From Natrinema sp046097095 (GTDB lineage: Archaea; Halobacteriota; Halobacteria; Halobacteriales; Natrialbaceae): DNA of 64,000 nt. Of this stretch, positions 42,282 to 50,737 are shown piece by piece. The number at the start of each line of letters is the position of its first letter. The first letter of the stretch is position 1. The translations under genes and the position numbers were made by a program. The notes under the pieces are model-generated. The model was not told the origin of the DNA, searched no databases, and was given only the letters and a program-made list of their open reading frames with translations. The stretch is taken from the NCBI RefSeq assembly GCF_046097095.1, contig NZ_CP175698.1, positions 2,666,001 to 2,730,000 on the forward strand. The letters are read 5' to 3'.

Positions 42282-42413
42282 ATGGGGCAACTCGAAACCG
42301 AAGCAGACCGGTCCGAGGGAGACACGGAGGCGAACCAGAGCCTCGAGTTCGAACTCGTCTGGTGGCAACCTGCAACGACCGTCGAGGAGGGGACCCTGAA
42401 CGTTCGAGGGTAG
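42282..42413 (+). CDS. 43-residue acidic small protein
   Basis: A short frame that begins at an ATG about 28 nt after a TATA-like box and ends 4 nt before the UspA start. The product MGQLETEADRSEG... is acidic in its first half and ends with LVWWQPATTVEEGTLNVRG. The composition is that of a halophile protein, not a shadow. Either it is a real small protein co-made with UspA, or a leader ORF that affects uspA translation. Confidence 0.5.
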   Translation: MGQLETEADRSEGDTEANQSLEFELVWWQPATTVEEGTLNVRG

Positions 42414-42417
42414 TCCC

Positions 42418-43296
42418 ATGTTCACGGAGATTCTCTTTCCAACCGACGGCAGTGAGGGGGCGTCGGTCGCCTTTGACCACGTCCTCGAGATCGCCGGTGC
42501 ACGCGATGCGACCGTGCACGTCCTCACCGCGGCGGACACGACCAAGGACAGCGTCATCCAAATGCAGGGCGACGTCGTCGACGTCCTCGAGCGAGAGGGC
42601 GAGCGGATCGTTCGCGACGCCGCGGATCGCGCACGGGAACGCGGGATCGAGACGGTTACCGAGGTCCGCCAGGGAACGCCCTACCGCACGATCGTCGACT
42701 ACGCGGACTCGCGTGACATCGATCTCATCGTCATGCCGACGCATGGCCGCCGGGGCCTCAAGCGGTTCCTGCTCGGCAGTACGACCGAGCGCGTCGTTCG
42801 ACGGGCGAACGTTCCCGTACTGACGATCCGCCCCGACGGTGGGGAAGTCACTGCGCCGTACCGAGACGTCTTGGTCCCGACCGACGGCAGCCGCTGTGCG
42901 CGAGAGGCGCTCGCGACGGGAGTCGAAATCGCCGACGCGGACGGCGCCGCCCTGCACCTGCTGTCGGTGATCACCACGACGAGCCTCGGCGTCGACGTTC
43001 GCAGCGACGTTCAGCTGGCGATGCTCGAGGAGAGCGCCGAAGCGGTCCTCTCGAATGCGTCGTCGTTCGCCGCCGACGCCAGCGTCGACCCCGCCGACGC
43101 GACGGTCGAATTCGGCCCGTCGGTTCACGAGACAATCCTCGCGTACATCGACGAGCATGCCATCGATATCGTCGTCGTCGGCACGCACGGCCGGACGGGT
43201 TTCGATCGGTACCTCCTCGGCAGCGTCACCGAACACCTCGTTCGAACGTCGCCGATTCCCGTGCTGACGGTTCGAGAGCCCCCGTCGTCGGAGTGA
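42418..43296 (+). CDS. Tandem universal stress protein (two UspA domains)
   Basis: A 292-residue protein with two Usp domains (about 1-140 and 148-290). Each ends with the ATP-binding motif: THGRRGLKRFLLGS in the first and THGRTGFDRYLLGS in the second, so both can bind ATP. Usp proteins respond to stress and growth arrest. The gene starts 4 nt after a 43-codon ORF and is followed by an 86-bp inverted repeat. Confidence 0.9.
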   Translation: MFTEILFPTDGSEGASVAFDHVLEIAGARDATVHVLTAADTTKDSVIQMQGDVVDVLEREGERIVRDAADRARERGIETVTEVRQGTPYRTIVDYADSRDIDLIVMPTHGRRGLKRFLLGSTTERVVRRANVPVLTIRPDGGEVTAPYRDVLVPTDGSRCAREALATGVEIADADGAALHLLSVITTTSLGVDVRSDVQLAMLEESAEAVLSNASSFAADASVDPADATVEFGPSVHETILAYIDEHAIDIVVVGTHGRTGFDRYLLGSVTEHLVRTSPIPVLTVREPPSSE

Positions 43297-43354
43297 CGGC
43301 GTTCCGACCGTCCCCTCGCTGGGAGTAGCGAACGCGAGACAGAATCGTCAGAAA

Positions 43355-43440
43355 CTATAGTCGCAACTGAACGTCAGTGCACACCAGATCGCACGACAGC
43401 ATTGCGATCAGTGTGTGAATCGTTTCAGTTACTACTATAG
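43355..43440. repeat. MITE-like long inverted repeat
   Basis: Two arms of 38-39 nt (43355-43393 and 43403-43440) match in about 30 positions around a 9-nt loop, and both ends are CTATAG. It fills the gap between two convergent genes. Such a long hairpin is far beyond chance. It could be a miniature inverted-repeat element left by an IS, or a two-way terminator. No transposase is near. Confidence 0.6.
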
Positions 43441-43446
43441 CCGCTG

Positions 43447-44034
43447 TTACTGGTTTCGAAGCGCCGGAAAGTCCAGCCGAAGCCGTCCATCGAGCGTGTA
43501 GTCACTGCCGAACCACGCCCCGCTTGCGAGTTCGATGCGTCCGTCGATCACGAGCGTTGTCGCGGTTTCCGACCCCGGCCTGACGATGAACTCGAGCGTG
43601 TTGATCGTCTCGTCCGCAAGGTCGTCCAGATCGTCGATCTCGACGATTGACCCGCTCTCGTGGCGGGGGGACGAGAGGGAAACCGACGGCGGTGGCGAGC
43701 TATCCCCCTCGACCGGCGACACGACGGCGACCGCCGTACCGCTGTCCGTCCCGCGCGGTGGCATCCAAAACTCGAGCGTGATCGACCGAACGGCGGTGTC
43801 TCGGCGGTGCCAGAGCTCCGTCTCAAGATCGATCCCTTCCGATGTCACGGTCCCAGTGACGCCCAGCGAGCCGATTTCCGTCCCCTTCGACGTGAAACTG
43901 AGACTGCGCCGCCCGCTTGATTCCGTGTGGACGGTCGGTTCGGAGAGCGTTTTCGATCCCCCGACCACGCTACAGCCTACCGTCGTCGCCACGCCAGCGC
44001 TGCTGATCGCGGCGAGGAACCACCGTCGGTCCAT
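43447..44034 (-). CDS. Predicted Tat/lipoprotein of unknown function
   Basis: A 195-residue exported protein. The start MDRRWFLAAISSAGVATTVGC has twin-Arg-like and lipobox features (Cys21). The mature part is beta-rich, Ser/Thr/Gly-rich and has no known domain. An ATATTTTAC box on this strand (about 44069-44077) lies about 35-40 nt before the ATG. It is convergent with uspA across the inverted repeat. Confidence 0.65.
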   Translation of the reverse strand: MDRRWFLAAISSAGVATTVGCSVVGGSKTLSEPTVHTESSGRRSLSFTSKGTEIGSLGVTGTVTSEGIDLETELWHRRDTAVRSITLEFWMPPRGTDSGTAVAVVSPVEGDSSPPPSVSLSSPRHESGSIVEIDDLDDLADETINTLEFIVRPGSETATTLVIDGRIELASGAWFGSDYTLDGRLRLDFPALRNQ

Positions 44035-44142
44035 AGCGGATCAACTACACTTGGTCGTAAAATATCACCGAAAGGTCAAATCAGCGTTTGACCGTCTCTG
44101 GAGTAGCAGAGTTCCAGTCCGATCACCGCGTGTCACGGATCT

Positions 44143-44189
44143 GCTCACGACAGAACCGTGTTAGCTGGATTTGAACCGCAGTCTGATGG
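44143..44189 (-). pseudogene. Decayed copy of tRNA-Gly 3' end
   Basis: These bases repeat, with changes, the 3' end and downstream flank of the intact tRNA-Gly 112 bp away: GCTCxxGACAGAA, then AGCTGG-ATTTGAACC, the T-arm and loop. About 28 of the first 35 positions agree. No anticodon arm follows. A tRNA fragment of this kind is the usual scar of an element that once integrated in a tRNA gene. Confidence 0.5.
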
Positions 44190-44268
44190 CTCTCTCCACT
44201 CGATGTCGCGACAGCACTCACCATATCAATTCGATCTCCGCCGCTCACGAATTTGCTCGAGACAGAAA

Positions 44269-44339
44269 TGCGCTGGCTGGGATTTGAACCCAGGTTGTGA
44301 CCATGGCAAGGTCACGTGATACCACTACACTACCAGCGC
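44269..44339 (-). tRNA. tRNA-Gly (GCC)
   Basis: A full cloverleaf on the minus strand, 71 nt with no encoded CCA. The acceptor stem GCGCTGG pairs with CCAGCGC, the discriminator is A, the anticodon stem is TGACC/GGTCA with loop TTGCCAT (anticodon GCC), and the T-arm is CTGGG-TTCAAAT-CCCAG. A TATA-like box lies upstream at 44369-44378. No intron. Confidence 0.93.
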
Positions 44340-44368
44340 CCCGCTGCACTCATACCTACTGCCGGAAG

Positions 44369-44378
44369 GATGTATAAG
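44369..44378 (-). promoter_or_regulatory. TATA-box of tRNA-Gly
   Basis: Minus-strand CCTTATACAT lies about 30 nt before the first base of the tRNA, the normal archaeal promoter position. Confidence 0.6.
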
Positions 44379-44570
44379 GGTTGCGAATCAACCCGGCATC
44401 GGCATGCGTGTGCATGGCGGTTCTCGAGCGATCGACTCGACACGATCGGTGAACTGTCGGTCGTTCTCGCCGGCACCGAAGAGTGTGGGTGATACATTCC
44501 CAAACGAGAGTGTGTCCGTTCGGCACGAATTCGCGGGTGCGAGGCGTTGACAGCCGGAATCGAATCCGCT

Positions 44571-44580
44571 ATTCTTTTAA
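44571..44580 (+). promoter_or_regulatory. Main promoter candidate of the ribosomal-protein operon
   Basis: ATTCTTTTAA is the only good TATA-like sequence before the operon. Transcription would start near 44603, some 15-35 nt ahead of the first gene. No second strong promoter is visible in the tightly packed genes after it. Confidence 0.55.
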
Positions 44581-44637
44581 GACCCTCTCCGCAATAGATC
44601 GCTACAGTCTAGTGACGCGGTGCCGAAGCGTTTCGGC

Positions 44638-45507
44638 ATGACTGTCAGCGTACTCGTTCCGTCGTCACTCTGCCGGGAAGCCGAGGACAAACGCGAGGCG
44701 ACTCGCAAACTCGGATACGTCGCCCGCGCGGCGACGATCTTCCGGGCTGATCGCCTGCTCGTCTATCCCGATCGGGAGGGCGAAACCGGGCGATTCGACG
44801 GCGGGTTCGTTCGTACCGTCTTGCGGTACGCCGCAACGCCGCCCTACCTCCGCAACGAGGTCTGGGGGATGCGGGACGAACTGGAGTACGTCGGCGTCTT
44901 GCCGCCGCTCCGCGCGGTGTCACAGACCGGCTCCGAATCGAACGATTCGGGGTCGTCAAGACAAGGGATCGTGACCGAGGTCGGACCTGAAGGGCGCGTC
45001 CGGGTCAATTGCGGCTTGCAACACCCGATCTCCCTCAACACGCCTCCGGAGATGGAGGTCTCCGAGGGGGAGCGCGTGACCGTCAGGATCTCTTCGCGAC
45101 GACCGGTCCGGGCGAAGCTCGTCGATGGCCCCCTCCCGGGGCTGTCGGTCGAGCGGACGGACCTCTCCGCAGCACTCGGCCGTGAGGACGCCGGCGTTCG
45201 CATCGCGGCCTCCCGATTCGGTGAAGAGCTCACCGTCGGGCGGCTCGAGACGCTGGCCGGCCGCGTCGACCGCGATGGTATGACCGTCGCCGTCGGCGCG
45301 CCCGAACGAGGGCTGCCGGATATCCTCGGAATCGAGGCGTCAGCCGTCCCCTCGTCGTTCGACGGGGCGGACGATGACGGAGTCGAACCCACTGCCGATC
45401 CGGGGTTCGACCTCTGGCTGAACACGGTTCCGAACCAGGGGAGCGAGGTCGTGCGAACGGAGGAGGCTCTGTTCGCCACCCTCGCGCCCCTCTCACTGCA
45501 AGAGTGA
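44638..45507 (+). CDS. SPOUT-family RNA methyltransferase (archaeal, DUF171 type)
   Basis: A 289-residue putative rRNA methyltransferase of the SPOUT knot class, commonly the first gene of the haloarchaeal ribosomal operon. The start MTVSVLVPSSL, a KLGYVARAATIFRADRLLVY run, a small beta-barrel insert (about 105-160, GIVTEVGPEGRVRVNCG) and the knot end DLWLNTVPNQGSEVVRTEEA (substrate loop) are clear. A GTG at 44620 is an alternative start. Its target base is not known from sequence. rpl3 follows within 5 nt. Confidence 0.85.
   Translation: MTVSVLVPSSLCREAEDKREATRKLGYVARAATIFRADRLLVYPDREGETGRFDGGFVRTVLRYAATPPYLRNEVWGMRDELEYVGVLPPLRAVSQTGSESNDSGSSRQGIVTEVGPEGRVRVNCGLQHPISLNTPPEMEVSEGERVTVRISSRRPVRAKLVDGPLPGLSVERTDLSAALGREDAGVRIAASRFGEELTVGRLETLAGRVDRDGMTVAVGAPERGLPDILGIEASAVPSSFDGADDDGVEPTADPGFDLWLNTVPNQGSEVVRTEEALFATLAPLSLQE
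44933..44950. repeat. Short palindrome inside the SPOUT gene
   Basis: CCGAATCG-AA-CGATTCGG, an 8-bp perfect stem with a 2-nt loop. It codes for a Ser/Asn-rich loop (about residues 98-106) just before the barrel insert. It may be an insertion, but stems of this length also arise by chance. Confidence 0.4.
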
Positions 45508-45511
45508 TAGC

Positions 45512-46531
45512 ATGCCACAAGCAAATAGACCACGCAAAGGCTCACTCGGGTTCGGCCCACGAAAGCGTGCGACCAGCGAGGTCCCACGCTTCAACTCGTG
45601 GCCGGACACTGACGGACAGCCGACGCTCCAGGGCTTCGCGGGCTACAAGGCCGGCATGACCCACGTCGTCATGGTCGACGATCAAGCAAACTCGCCGACC
45701 GAGGGGATGGAACAGACCGTCCCCGTGACGATCGTGGAGACGCCGCCCATGCGCGCCGTTGCACTGCGAGCGTACGAAGACACACCGTACGGGAAGAAGC
45801 CGATAACCGAGGTCTGGACCGACGAGTTCGTTCCTGAACTCGACCGCGTCCTGGACCTCCCCGGTGACGACTACGACCCCGACGCCGCCGAAGACGAACT
45901 CCGCGGCCTCCACGAGGAGGGGCGCGTCGACGACGTTCGAGTCATCACCCACACGGTTCCGGCCGACGTTCCCTCGGTGCCAAAGAAGAAACCGGACGTG
46001 ATGGAAACGCGCGTCGGCGGCGGTTCCGTCGACGAGCGACTCGAGTTCGCCCTCGAGACCGTCGAGGACGGCGGCGAGCACGTTATGAACGACGTGTTCC
46101 GTGCTGGCGAGTACGTCGACGCCAGCGGCGTCACGAAAGGGAAAGGGACTCAGGGTCCCGTCAAGCGATGGGGCGTCCAGAAACGTAAGGGCAAGCACGC
46201 CCGGCAGGGCTGGCGTCGCCGCATCGGCAACCTCGGCCCCTGGAACCCCAGCCGCGTCCGCTCGACGGTCCCCCAGCAGGGCCAGACCGGTTACCACCAG
46301 CGGACGGAACTGAACAAGCGCCTCGTCGACATCGGCGACGGCGCAGACGCGACGGTCGACGGCGGCTTCGTCAACTACGGCGAAGTCGACGGGCCGCACG
46401 CGTTGCTCAAAGGCTCGCTCCCCGGGCCGGAAAAGCGCCTCGTGCGCTTCCGCCCGGCGATCCGACCCGGAGGACAGCCGCGCCTCGACCCCGAGGTGCG
46501 CTACGTCTCCACCGCATCCAACCAGGGATAA
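45512..46531 (+). CDS. rpl3: Ribosomal protein uL3
   Basis: 339 residues, normal for archaeal uL3, which helps form the peptidyl-transferase centre. Basic motifs such as GTQGPVKRWGVQKRKGKHARQGWRRRIGN (shown here in part: KGTQGPVKRWGV) and the start PRKGSLGFGPRKRA are typical. Begins 4 nt after the SPOUT gene. Confidence 0.96.
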   Translation: MPQANRPRKGSLGFGPRKRATSEVPRFNSWPDTDGQPTLQGFAGYKAGMTHVVMVDDQANSPTEGMEQTVPVTIVETPPMRAVALRAYEDTPYGKKPITEVWTDEFVPELDRVLDLPGDDYDPDAAEDELRGLHEEGRVDDVRVITHTVPADVPSVPKKKPDVMETRVGGGSVDERLEFALETVEDGGEHVMNDVFRAGEYVDASGVTKGKGTQGPVKRWGVQKRKGKHARQGWRRRIGNLGPWNPSRVRSTVPQQGQTGYHQRTELNKRLVDIGDGADATVDGGFVNYGEVDGPHALLKGSLPGPEKRLVRFRPAIRPGGQPRLDPEVRYVSTASNQG

Positions 46532-46534
46532 CAC

Positions 46535-47287
46535 ATGGACGCAACAGTACGAGACCTGGACGGCTCGGACGCGGGCACGGTCGAGCTCCCGGCGGTCTTC
46601 GAGACCCAGTACCGCCCGGACTTGATCGGCCGCGCCGTACGCGCCGCGCAGGCAAACCGAAAACAGGACTACGGCGCCGACGAGTTCGCCGGCCTCCGAA
46701 CGCCGGCCGAATCGTTCGGTAGCGGCCGAGGCATGGCCCACGTCCCACGACAGGAGGGTCGCGGTCGCCGCGTTCCCCAGACCGTCAAGGGGCGGAAGGG
46801 TCACCCGCCGAAAGCCGAGAAGGACTGGTCCGAATCGATCAACACGAAAGAAAAGAAACTGGCCGTCCGCAGTGCGATCGCTGCGACGACCGACGCCGAA
46901 CTCGTCGCCGAGCGCGGCCACGAGTTCGACGGTGACGCCGAGATTCCGGTCGTCGTCGACGACGAGTTCGAGGATCTCGAGAAGACGCGCGAGGTCGTCG
47001 ACTTCCTCGAGGCTGCCGGCCTCGCGGACGACATCGAACGCGCCGACGAGGGTCGCAGCGTCCGCTCGGGTCGCGGGAAGACCCGCGGTCGCAAGTACAA
47101 GACCCCGACGTCGATCCTCTTTGTCACCTCGAGCGAGGTCGGCCCGTCCCGTGCGGCCCGGAACCTCGCCGGTGCCGACGTGACGACGGCCGCAGAGGTC
47201 AACGCCGAGGATCTCGCGCCCGGCGCACAGCCCGGACGGCTGACCGTCTGGACCGAAAGCGCACTCGAGGAGGTGGCTGACCGATGA
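46535..47287 (+). CDS. rpl4: Ribosomal protein uL4
   Basis: 250 residues. The extended loop with RTPAESFGSGRGMAHVPR, which lines the exit tunnel, and the late RSGRGKTRGRKYK motif are present. It begins 3 nt after rpl3 and overlaps rpl23 by 4 nt. Confidence 0.96.
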   Translation: MDATVRDLDGSDAGTVELPAVFETQYRPDLIGRAVRAAQANRKQDYGADEFAGLRTPAESFGSGRGMAHVPRQEGRGRRVPQTVKGRKGHPPKAEKDWSESINTKEKKLAVRSAIAATTDAELVAERGHEFDGDAEIPVVVDDEFEDLEKTREVVDFLEAAGLADDIERADEGRSVRSGRGKTRGRKYKTPTSILFVTSSEVGPSRAARNLAGADVTTAAEVNAEDLAPGAQPGRLTVWTESALEEVADR

Positions 47288-47535
47288 GCGTCATCGAGCA
47301 CCCCCTCGTGACCGAGAAGGCGATGAACGACATGGACTTCGAGAACAAGCTCCAGTTCGTCGTCAACCCGGACGCGACCAAGCCCGAGATCAAGGACGAG
47401 GTCGAGGAGCGCTTCGAGATCTCCGTACGGAACATCAACACGCAGGTAACGATGAACGGCAAGAAGAAGGCGGTCGTCCGCTTAGACGAGGAGGACGACG
47501 CACAGGAAGTCGCTTCGCGAATCGGGGTGTTCTAA
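47284..47535 (+). CDS. rpl23: Ribosomal protein uL23
   Basis: 83 residues. HPLVTEKAMNDM at the start and the last strand (QVTMNGKKKAVVRL) are standard for uL23, which sits at the tunnel exit and docks SRP and SecY. Starts in a 4-nt overlap with rpl4. Confidence 0.96.
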   Translation: MSVIEHPLVTEKAMNDMDFENKLQFVVNPDATKPEIKDEVEERFEISVRNINTQVTMNGKKKAVVRLDEEDDAQEVASRIGVF

Positions 47536-47537
47536 GA

Positions 47538-48260
47538 ATGGGACGACGCATTCAAGGACAACGACGCGGTCGCGGTACTTCGACGTTCCGTGCCCCGTCG
47601 CACCGATACAAGGCGAAGCTCGAGCACAAGAAAGAGGAGGACGACGACATCGTGCGCGGGACGGTCGTGGACATCGAACACGACCCCGCCCGATCCGCAC
47701 CGGTCGCCGCCGTCGAGTTCGAAGACGGCGATCAGCGACTCATCCTCGCTCCCGAAGGCATCACCGTTGGCGAGGAGCTACAGGTCGGCGTTTCCGCGGA
47801 GATCAAACCCGGCAACACGCTCCCGCTGGCCGAGATTCCCGAAGGGGTCCCGGTCTGTAACATCGAGGCGAATCCGGGCGACGGCGGTCGGTTCGCCCGC
47901 GCCTCCGGGACCAACGCCGACCTGATCACCCACGACCGCAACGCCGCGGTCATCCAGCTTCCCAGCGGCGAGGTCAAGCGCCTCGATCCGCAGTGTCGCG
48001 CCACCATCGGCGTCGTTGCCGGTGGCGGCCGCACGGAGAAGCCGATGGTCAAGGCCGGCAACAAGTATCACAAGATGAAGGCCCGGGGCACGAAGTGGCC
48101 CCGCGTCCGCGGTGTCGCGATGAACGCCGTCGACCACCCGTTCGGTGGCGGCGGCCGACAGCACCCCGGCAAACCCAAGTCCGTCTCGCGGGATGCCCCG
48201 CCGGGACGGAAGGTCGGTGACATCTCGTCCCGACGCACCGGTCGAGGTGGCAACAAATGA
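47538..48260 (+). CDS. rpl2: Ribosomal protein uL2
   Basis: 240 residues. RRIQGQRRGRGTSTF at the start and the catalytic-centre-facing segment GVAMNAVDHPFGGGGRQHPG near the end are highly conserved; the latter holds the His next to the peptidyl-transferase site. Overlaps rps19 by 4 nt. Confidence 0.96.
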   Translation: MGRRIQGQRRGRGTSTFRAPSHRYKAKLEHKKEEDDDIVRGTVVDIEHDPARSAPVAAVEFEDGDQRLILAPEGITVGEELQVGVSAEIKPGNTLPLAEIPEGVPVCNIEANPGDGGRFARASGTNADLITHDRNAAVIQLPSGEVKRLDPQCRATIGVVAGGGRTEKPMVKAGNKYHKMKARGTKWPRVRGVAMNAVDHPFGGGGRQHPGKPKSVSRDAPPGRKVGDISSRRTGRGGNK

Positions 48261-48679
48261 GTCAGGAGTACCGAACCGGCCGCGAAGGTGAGTTCACCTA
48301 CCGCGGTCACACGCTCGAGGAGCTGCAGGAGTTAGAGCTCGACGAGGTCGTGGAACTGCTCCCCGCACGCCAGCGGCGAAGTATCGAACGCGGTCTCTCC
48401 GTCGAGAAGGAGAAACTGCTCGAGGAGGCCCGTAACGCGGGCGAAGAGGAGACGGCGAACGACCCGCTCCGAACGCACCTACGGGACATGCCGATCCTGC
48501 CGGAGTTCGTCGGACTGACCTTCGAGGTCTACAACGGACAGGCGTTCGAGCGCGTCCGCGTCGAACCCGAAATGATCGGCCACTACCTCGGCGAGTTCCA
48601 GTTGACGCGAACCTCCGTCGAACACGGTCAGGCCGGTATCGGCGCGACCCGATCCTCGAAGTTCGTCCCACTGAAGTGA
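48257..48679 (+). CDS. rps19: Ribosomal protein uS19
   Basis: 140 residues with the archaeal N-terminal extension (YRTGREGEFTYRGHTLEEL) before the S19 core (PILPEFVGLTFEVYNGQAF, HYLGEFQLTR). Acts in the head of the small subunit. Seven bases separate it from rpl22. Confidence 0.95.
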   Translation: MSQEYRTGREGEFTYRGHTLEELQELELDEVVELLPARQRRSIERGLSVEKEKLLEEARNAGEEETANDPLRTHLRDMPILPEFVGLTFEVYNGQAFERVRVEPEMIGHYLGEFQLTRTSVEHGQAGIGATRSSKFVPLK

Positions 48680-48686
48680 TCAACGT

Positions 48687-49166
48687 ATGGGAATCAACTA
48701 CTCAGTCGACGCGGATCCGGACGCCACGGCGAAAGCCATGCTCCGGGAGCGTCATATGAGCCACAAGCACAGCAAGGAGGTCGCCCGCGAGATCAAGGGC
48801 CGAACCGTCGGCGACGCGCAGGCGTACCTCCAGGACGTGATCGACGAGGAACAGTCCGTGCCGTTTAAGTCCCACAACGCCGGCGCGGGGCACCGCTCCG
48901 ACGTCGAGGGTTGGGACGCCGGCAAATACCCGGAGAAGGTCTCCGGAGAGTTCCTCGATCTGCTCGAGAACGTCGCGGCCAACGCCGACCACCAGGGATT
49001 CGACGCCGAGTCGATGGAAATCGTCCACGTCGCCGCCCACAAGGTTGGCGAATCGGTCGGTCGCAAGCCCCGTGCGATGGGGCGGGCGTCGTCGTGGAAC
49101 ACCCCCCAGGTCGACGTCGAAATCATCGTCGAAGAACAGACCGAAACCGAGGAGGACGAGAGCTAA
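48687..49166 (+). CDS. rpl22: Ribosomal protein uL22
   Basis: 159 residues. MSHKHSKEVAREIKGRT and the tunnel-reaching hairpin (GRKPRAMGRASSWNTPQ) are present, followed by a short acidic tail. Its stop shares a base with the rps3 start. Confidence 0.95.
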   Translation: MGINYSVDADPDATAKAMLRERHMSHKHSKEVAREIKGRTVGDAQAYLQDVIDEEQSVPFKSHNAGAGHRSDVEGWDAGKYPEKVSGEFLDLLENVAANADHQGFDAESMEIVHVAAHKVGESVGRKPRAMGRASSWNTPQVDVEIIVEEQTETEEDES

Positions 49167-50107
49167 TGGCTGACGAACATCAATTCATCGAGAACGGCCT
49201 GCAGCGGTCCCAGATCGACGAGTTCTTCCAGGAAGAACTCGGCCGCGCGGGCTACGGTGGCATGGACGTCGCCAAAACGCCGATGGGTACCCAGATCGTC
49301 CTCAAGGCCGAGAAGCCTGGGATGGTCATCGGCAAAGGCGGCGAGAACATCCGAAAAGTGACGACCGCTCTCGAGGAGAAGTTCGACCTCGAGGATCCCC
49401 AGATCGACGTCCAGGAGGTCGACGAACCTGACCTCAACGCACGGATCGTCGCGGACCGACTGGCCAACGCGCTCGAGCGCGGCTGGTACTTCCGGAAGGC
49501 CGGTCACACGACGATCGACCGGATCATGGAAGCCGGTGCGCTCGGCGCGGAGATCGTCCTCTCTGGGAAGGTCACGGGCGCGCGATCGCGCGTCGAGAAG
49601 TTCAACCGTGGATACATCAAACACAACGGTGAGCCCGCCGAGGAAGTCGTCGACCACGGTCAGGGCGTCGCGGTCATGAAACTCGGCACGATCGGCGTCG
49701 ACGTCAAGATCATTCCGCCGGGCGCCGAGTTGCCCGACGACTTCCAGATCAACGAGGACATGGACCCCGAGGAGATCGTCCCCGACGCCGTCGAGGCCAA
49801 CGAGGCCGAGGGCGTCGAGGAACTTCTCGAGGGCGAACCCGAGGAGGGAGAGGCCCCCGAGGGCGACGTCGAAGCGCCGGCCGACGAGGTCGACGAGGAC
49901 GTCGAGGACGTCGAGGATGTCGAGGAAGTCATCGAAGAGGAAGTCGCGGCCGACGCCGACGAGGACTTCGAGGATGTTGAGGTTCCCGACGGCGACGAGG
50001 ACATTGAGGAGGAACTCGATGACCTCGAGGAAGATGTCGAGGCGGAAGCCGAGGAACTCGTCGAGGAGATGGAAGCGGAAGACGAAGACGAGGGAGGTGA
50101 CGCCTGA
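49166..50107 (+). CDS. rps3: Ribosomal protein uS3 with long acidic tail
   Basis: 313 residues, starting at the ATG overlapping the rpl22 stop. The KH domain with VIGKGGENIRKVT and the C-terminal S3 domain (AEIVLSGKVTGARSR) take up about 200 residues. The last 95 residues are nearly all Glu, Asp, Val and Ala, a halophile extension. The tail makes a poly-Ser frame on the other strand that is not a gene. Confidence 0.95.
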   Translation: MADEHQFIENGLQRSQIDEFFQEELGRAGYGGMDVAKTPMGTQIVLKAEKPGMVIGKGGENIRKVTTALEEKFDLEDPQIDVQEVDEPDLNARIVADRLANALERGWYFRKAGHTTIDRIMEAGALGAEIVLSGKVTGARSRVEKFNRGYIKHNGEPAEEVVDHGQGVAVMKLGTIGVDVKIIPPGAELPDDFQINEDMDPEEIVPDAVEANEAEGVEELLEGEPEEGEAPEGDVEAPADEVDEDVEDVEDVEEVIEEEVAADADEDFEDVEVPDGDEDIEEELDDLEEDVEAEAEELVEEMEAEDEDEGGDA

Positions 50108-50322
50108 TGGCGATCCTCCACGTCGAGGAGCTCCGCGATATGACGCCTGCTGAACGGCAGGAGGAACTCGAGGAACTCGAGACCGAACTGCTGAACCAGA
50201 AGTCCGTCCTCGCCGCCGGCGGTGCCCCGGAAAATCCGGGCCGCATCGGCGAACTGAGTCGCACCATCGCGCGGATCAAGACGATCCAGCGCGAAGAGGG
50301 CGACCTCGAGGACGAAGAATAA
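50107..50322 (+). CDS. rpl29: Ribosomal protein uL29
   Basis: 71 residues, two helices (RDMTPAERQEELEELETELL and RIGELSRTIARIKTIQREE). Starts in a TGATG overlap with rps3. Confidence 0.94.
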   Translation: MAILHVEELRDMTPAERQEELEELETELLNQKSVLAAGGAPENPGRIGELSRTIARIKTIQREEGDLEDEE

Positions 50323-50332
50323 CGAACTCACA

Positions 50333-50737
50333 ATGGCACTGACACCCGAGACCCTGCCGCGACACGAACTCAACGGACTCCCCGTGCGAGTCGTCGAGAG
50401 CGACGACTCCTCGCGGGTGGGTCTGGAGGGTCGCGTCGTCATCGAGACGACGAAGACCTTTTCGATAGAGGTTCGTCGAGACGGCGAGTCTCGGGTCGTG
50501 ATGGTGCCGAAATCGGGCTCGACGTTCGAGTTCGCGATCACAGATGACGCCGCCGATCCCGCAAAGGGATCGGGGACTGCGTCCAAACTGGCCGACACTC
50601 AACCCGCTACGACGGAGCAATCCGCTACGGCGGACGGCGCTGGCGAGGATGTAGCCTACGTTACGGTCGATGGATCGCGACTGCTCTCACGACCCGCCCG
50701 ACGCACGGAAACGAATGGTGACTCACCATGGCAATAG
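50333..50737 (+). CDS. rnp1: RNase P protein component 1 (Rpp29/Pop4)
   Basis: 134 residues. The Sm-like barrel of archaeal RNase P subunit Rnp1 is visible: HELNGLPVRVVES, GRVVIETTKTF, VVMVPKSGSTFEFAI, then VTVDGSRLLSRPARR. Between the last two strands lies a 30-residue low-complexity stretch (about 76-103) whose DNA includes an 8-bp palindrome. Helps 5' processing of pre-tRNA. Overlaps rps17 by 10 nt. Confidence 0.92.
   Translation: MALTPETLPRHELNGLPVRVVESDDSSRVGLEGRVVIETTKTFSIEVRRDGESRVVMVPKSGSTFEFAITDDAADPAKGSGTASKLADTQPATTEQSATADGAGEDVAYVTVDGSRLLSRPARRTETNGDSPWQ
50553..50573. repeat. Short palindrome inside rnp1
   Basis: CCGATCCC-GCAAA-GGGATCGG, an 8-bp stem. It opens the low-complexity insert in Rnp1, which further contains two CCGCTACG words. 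It resembles the palindromic stretch in pyrF in being inside a dispensable loop. Confidence 0.4.

Noticed and set aside
49660..50598. Poly-Ser antisense frame over rps3
   Set aside because: Produced by the Glu/Asp codon repeats of the uS3 tail.
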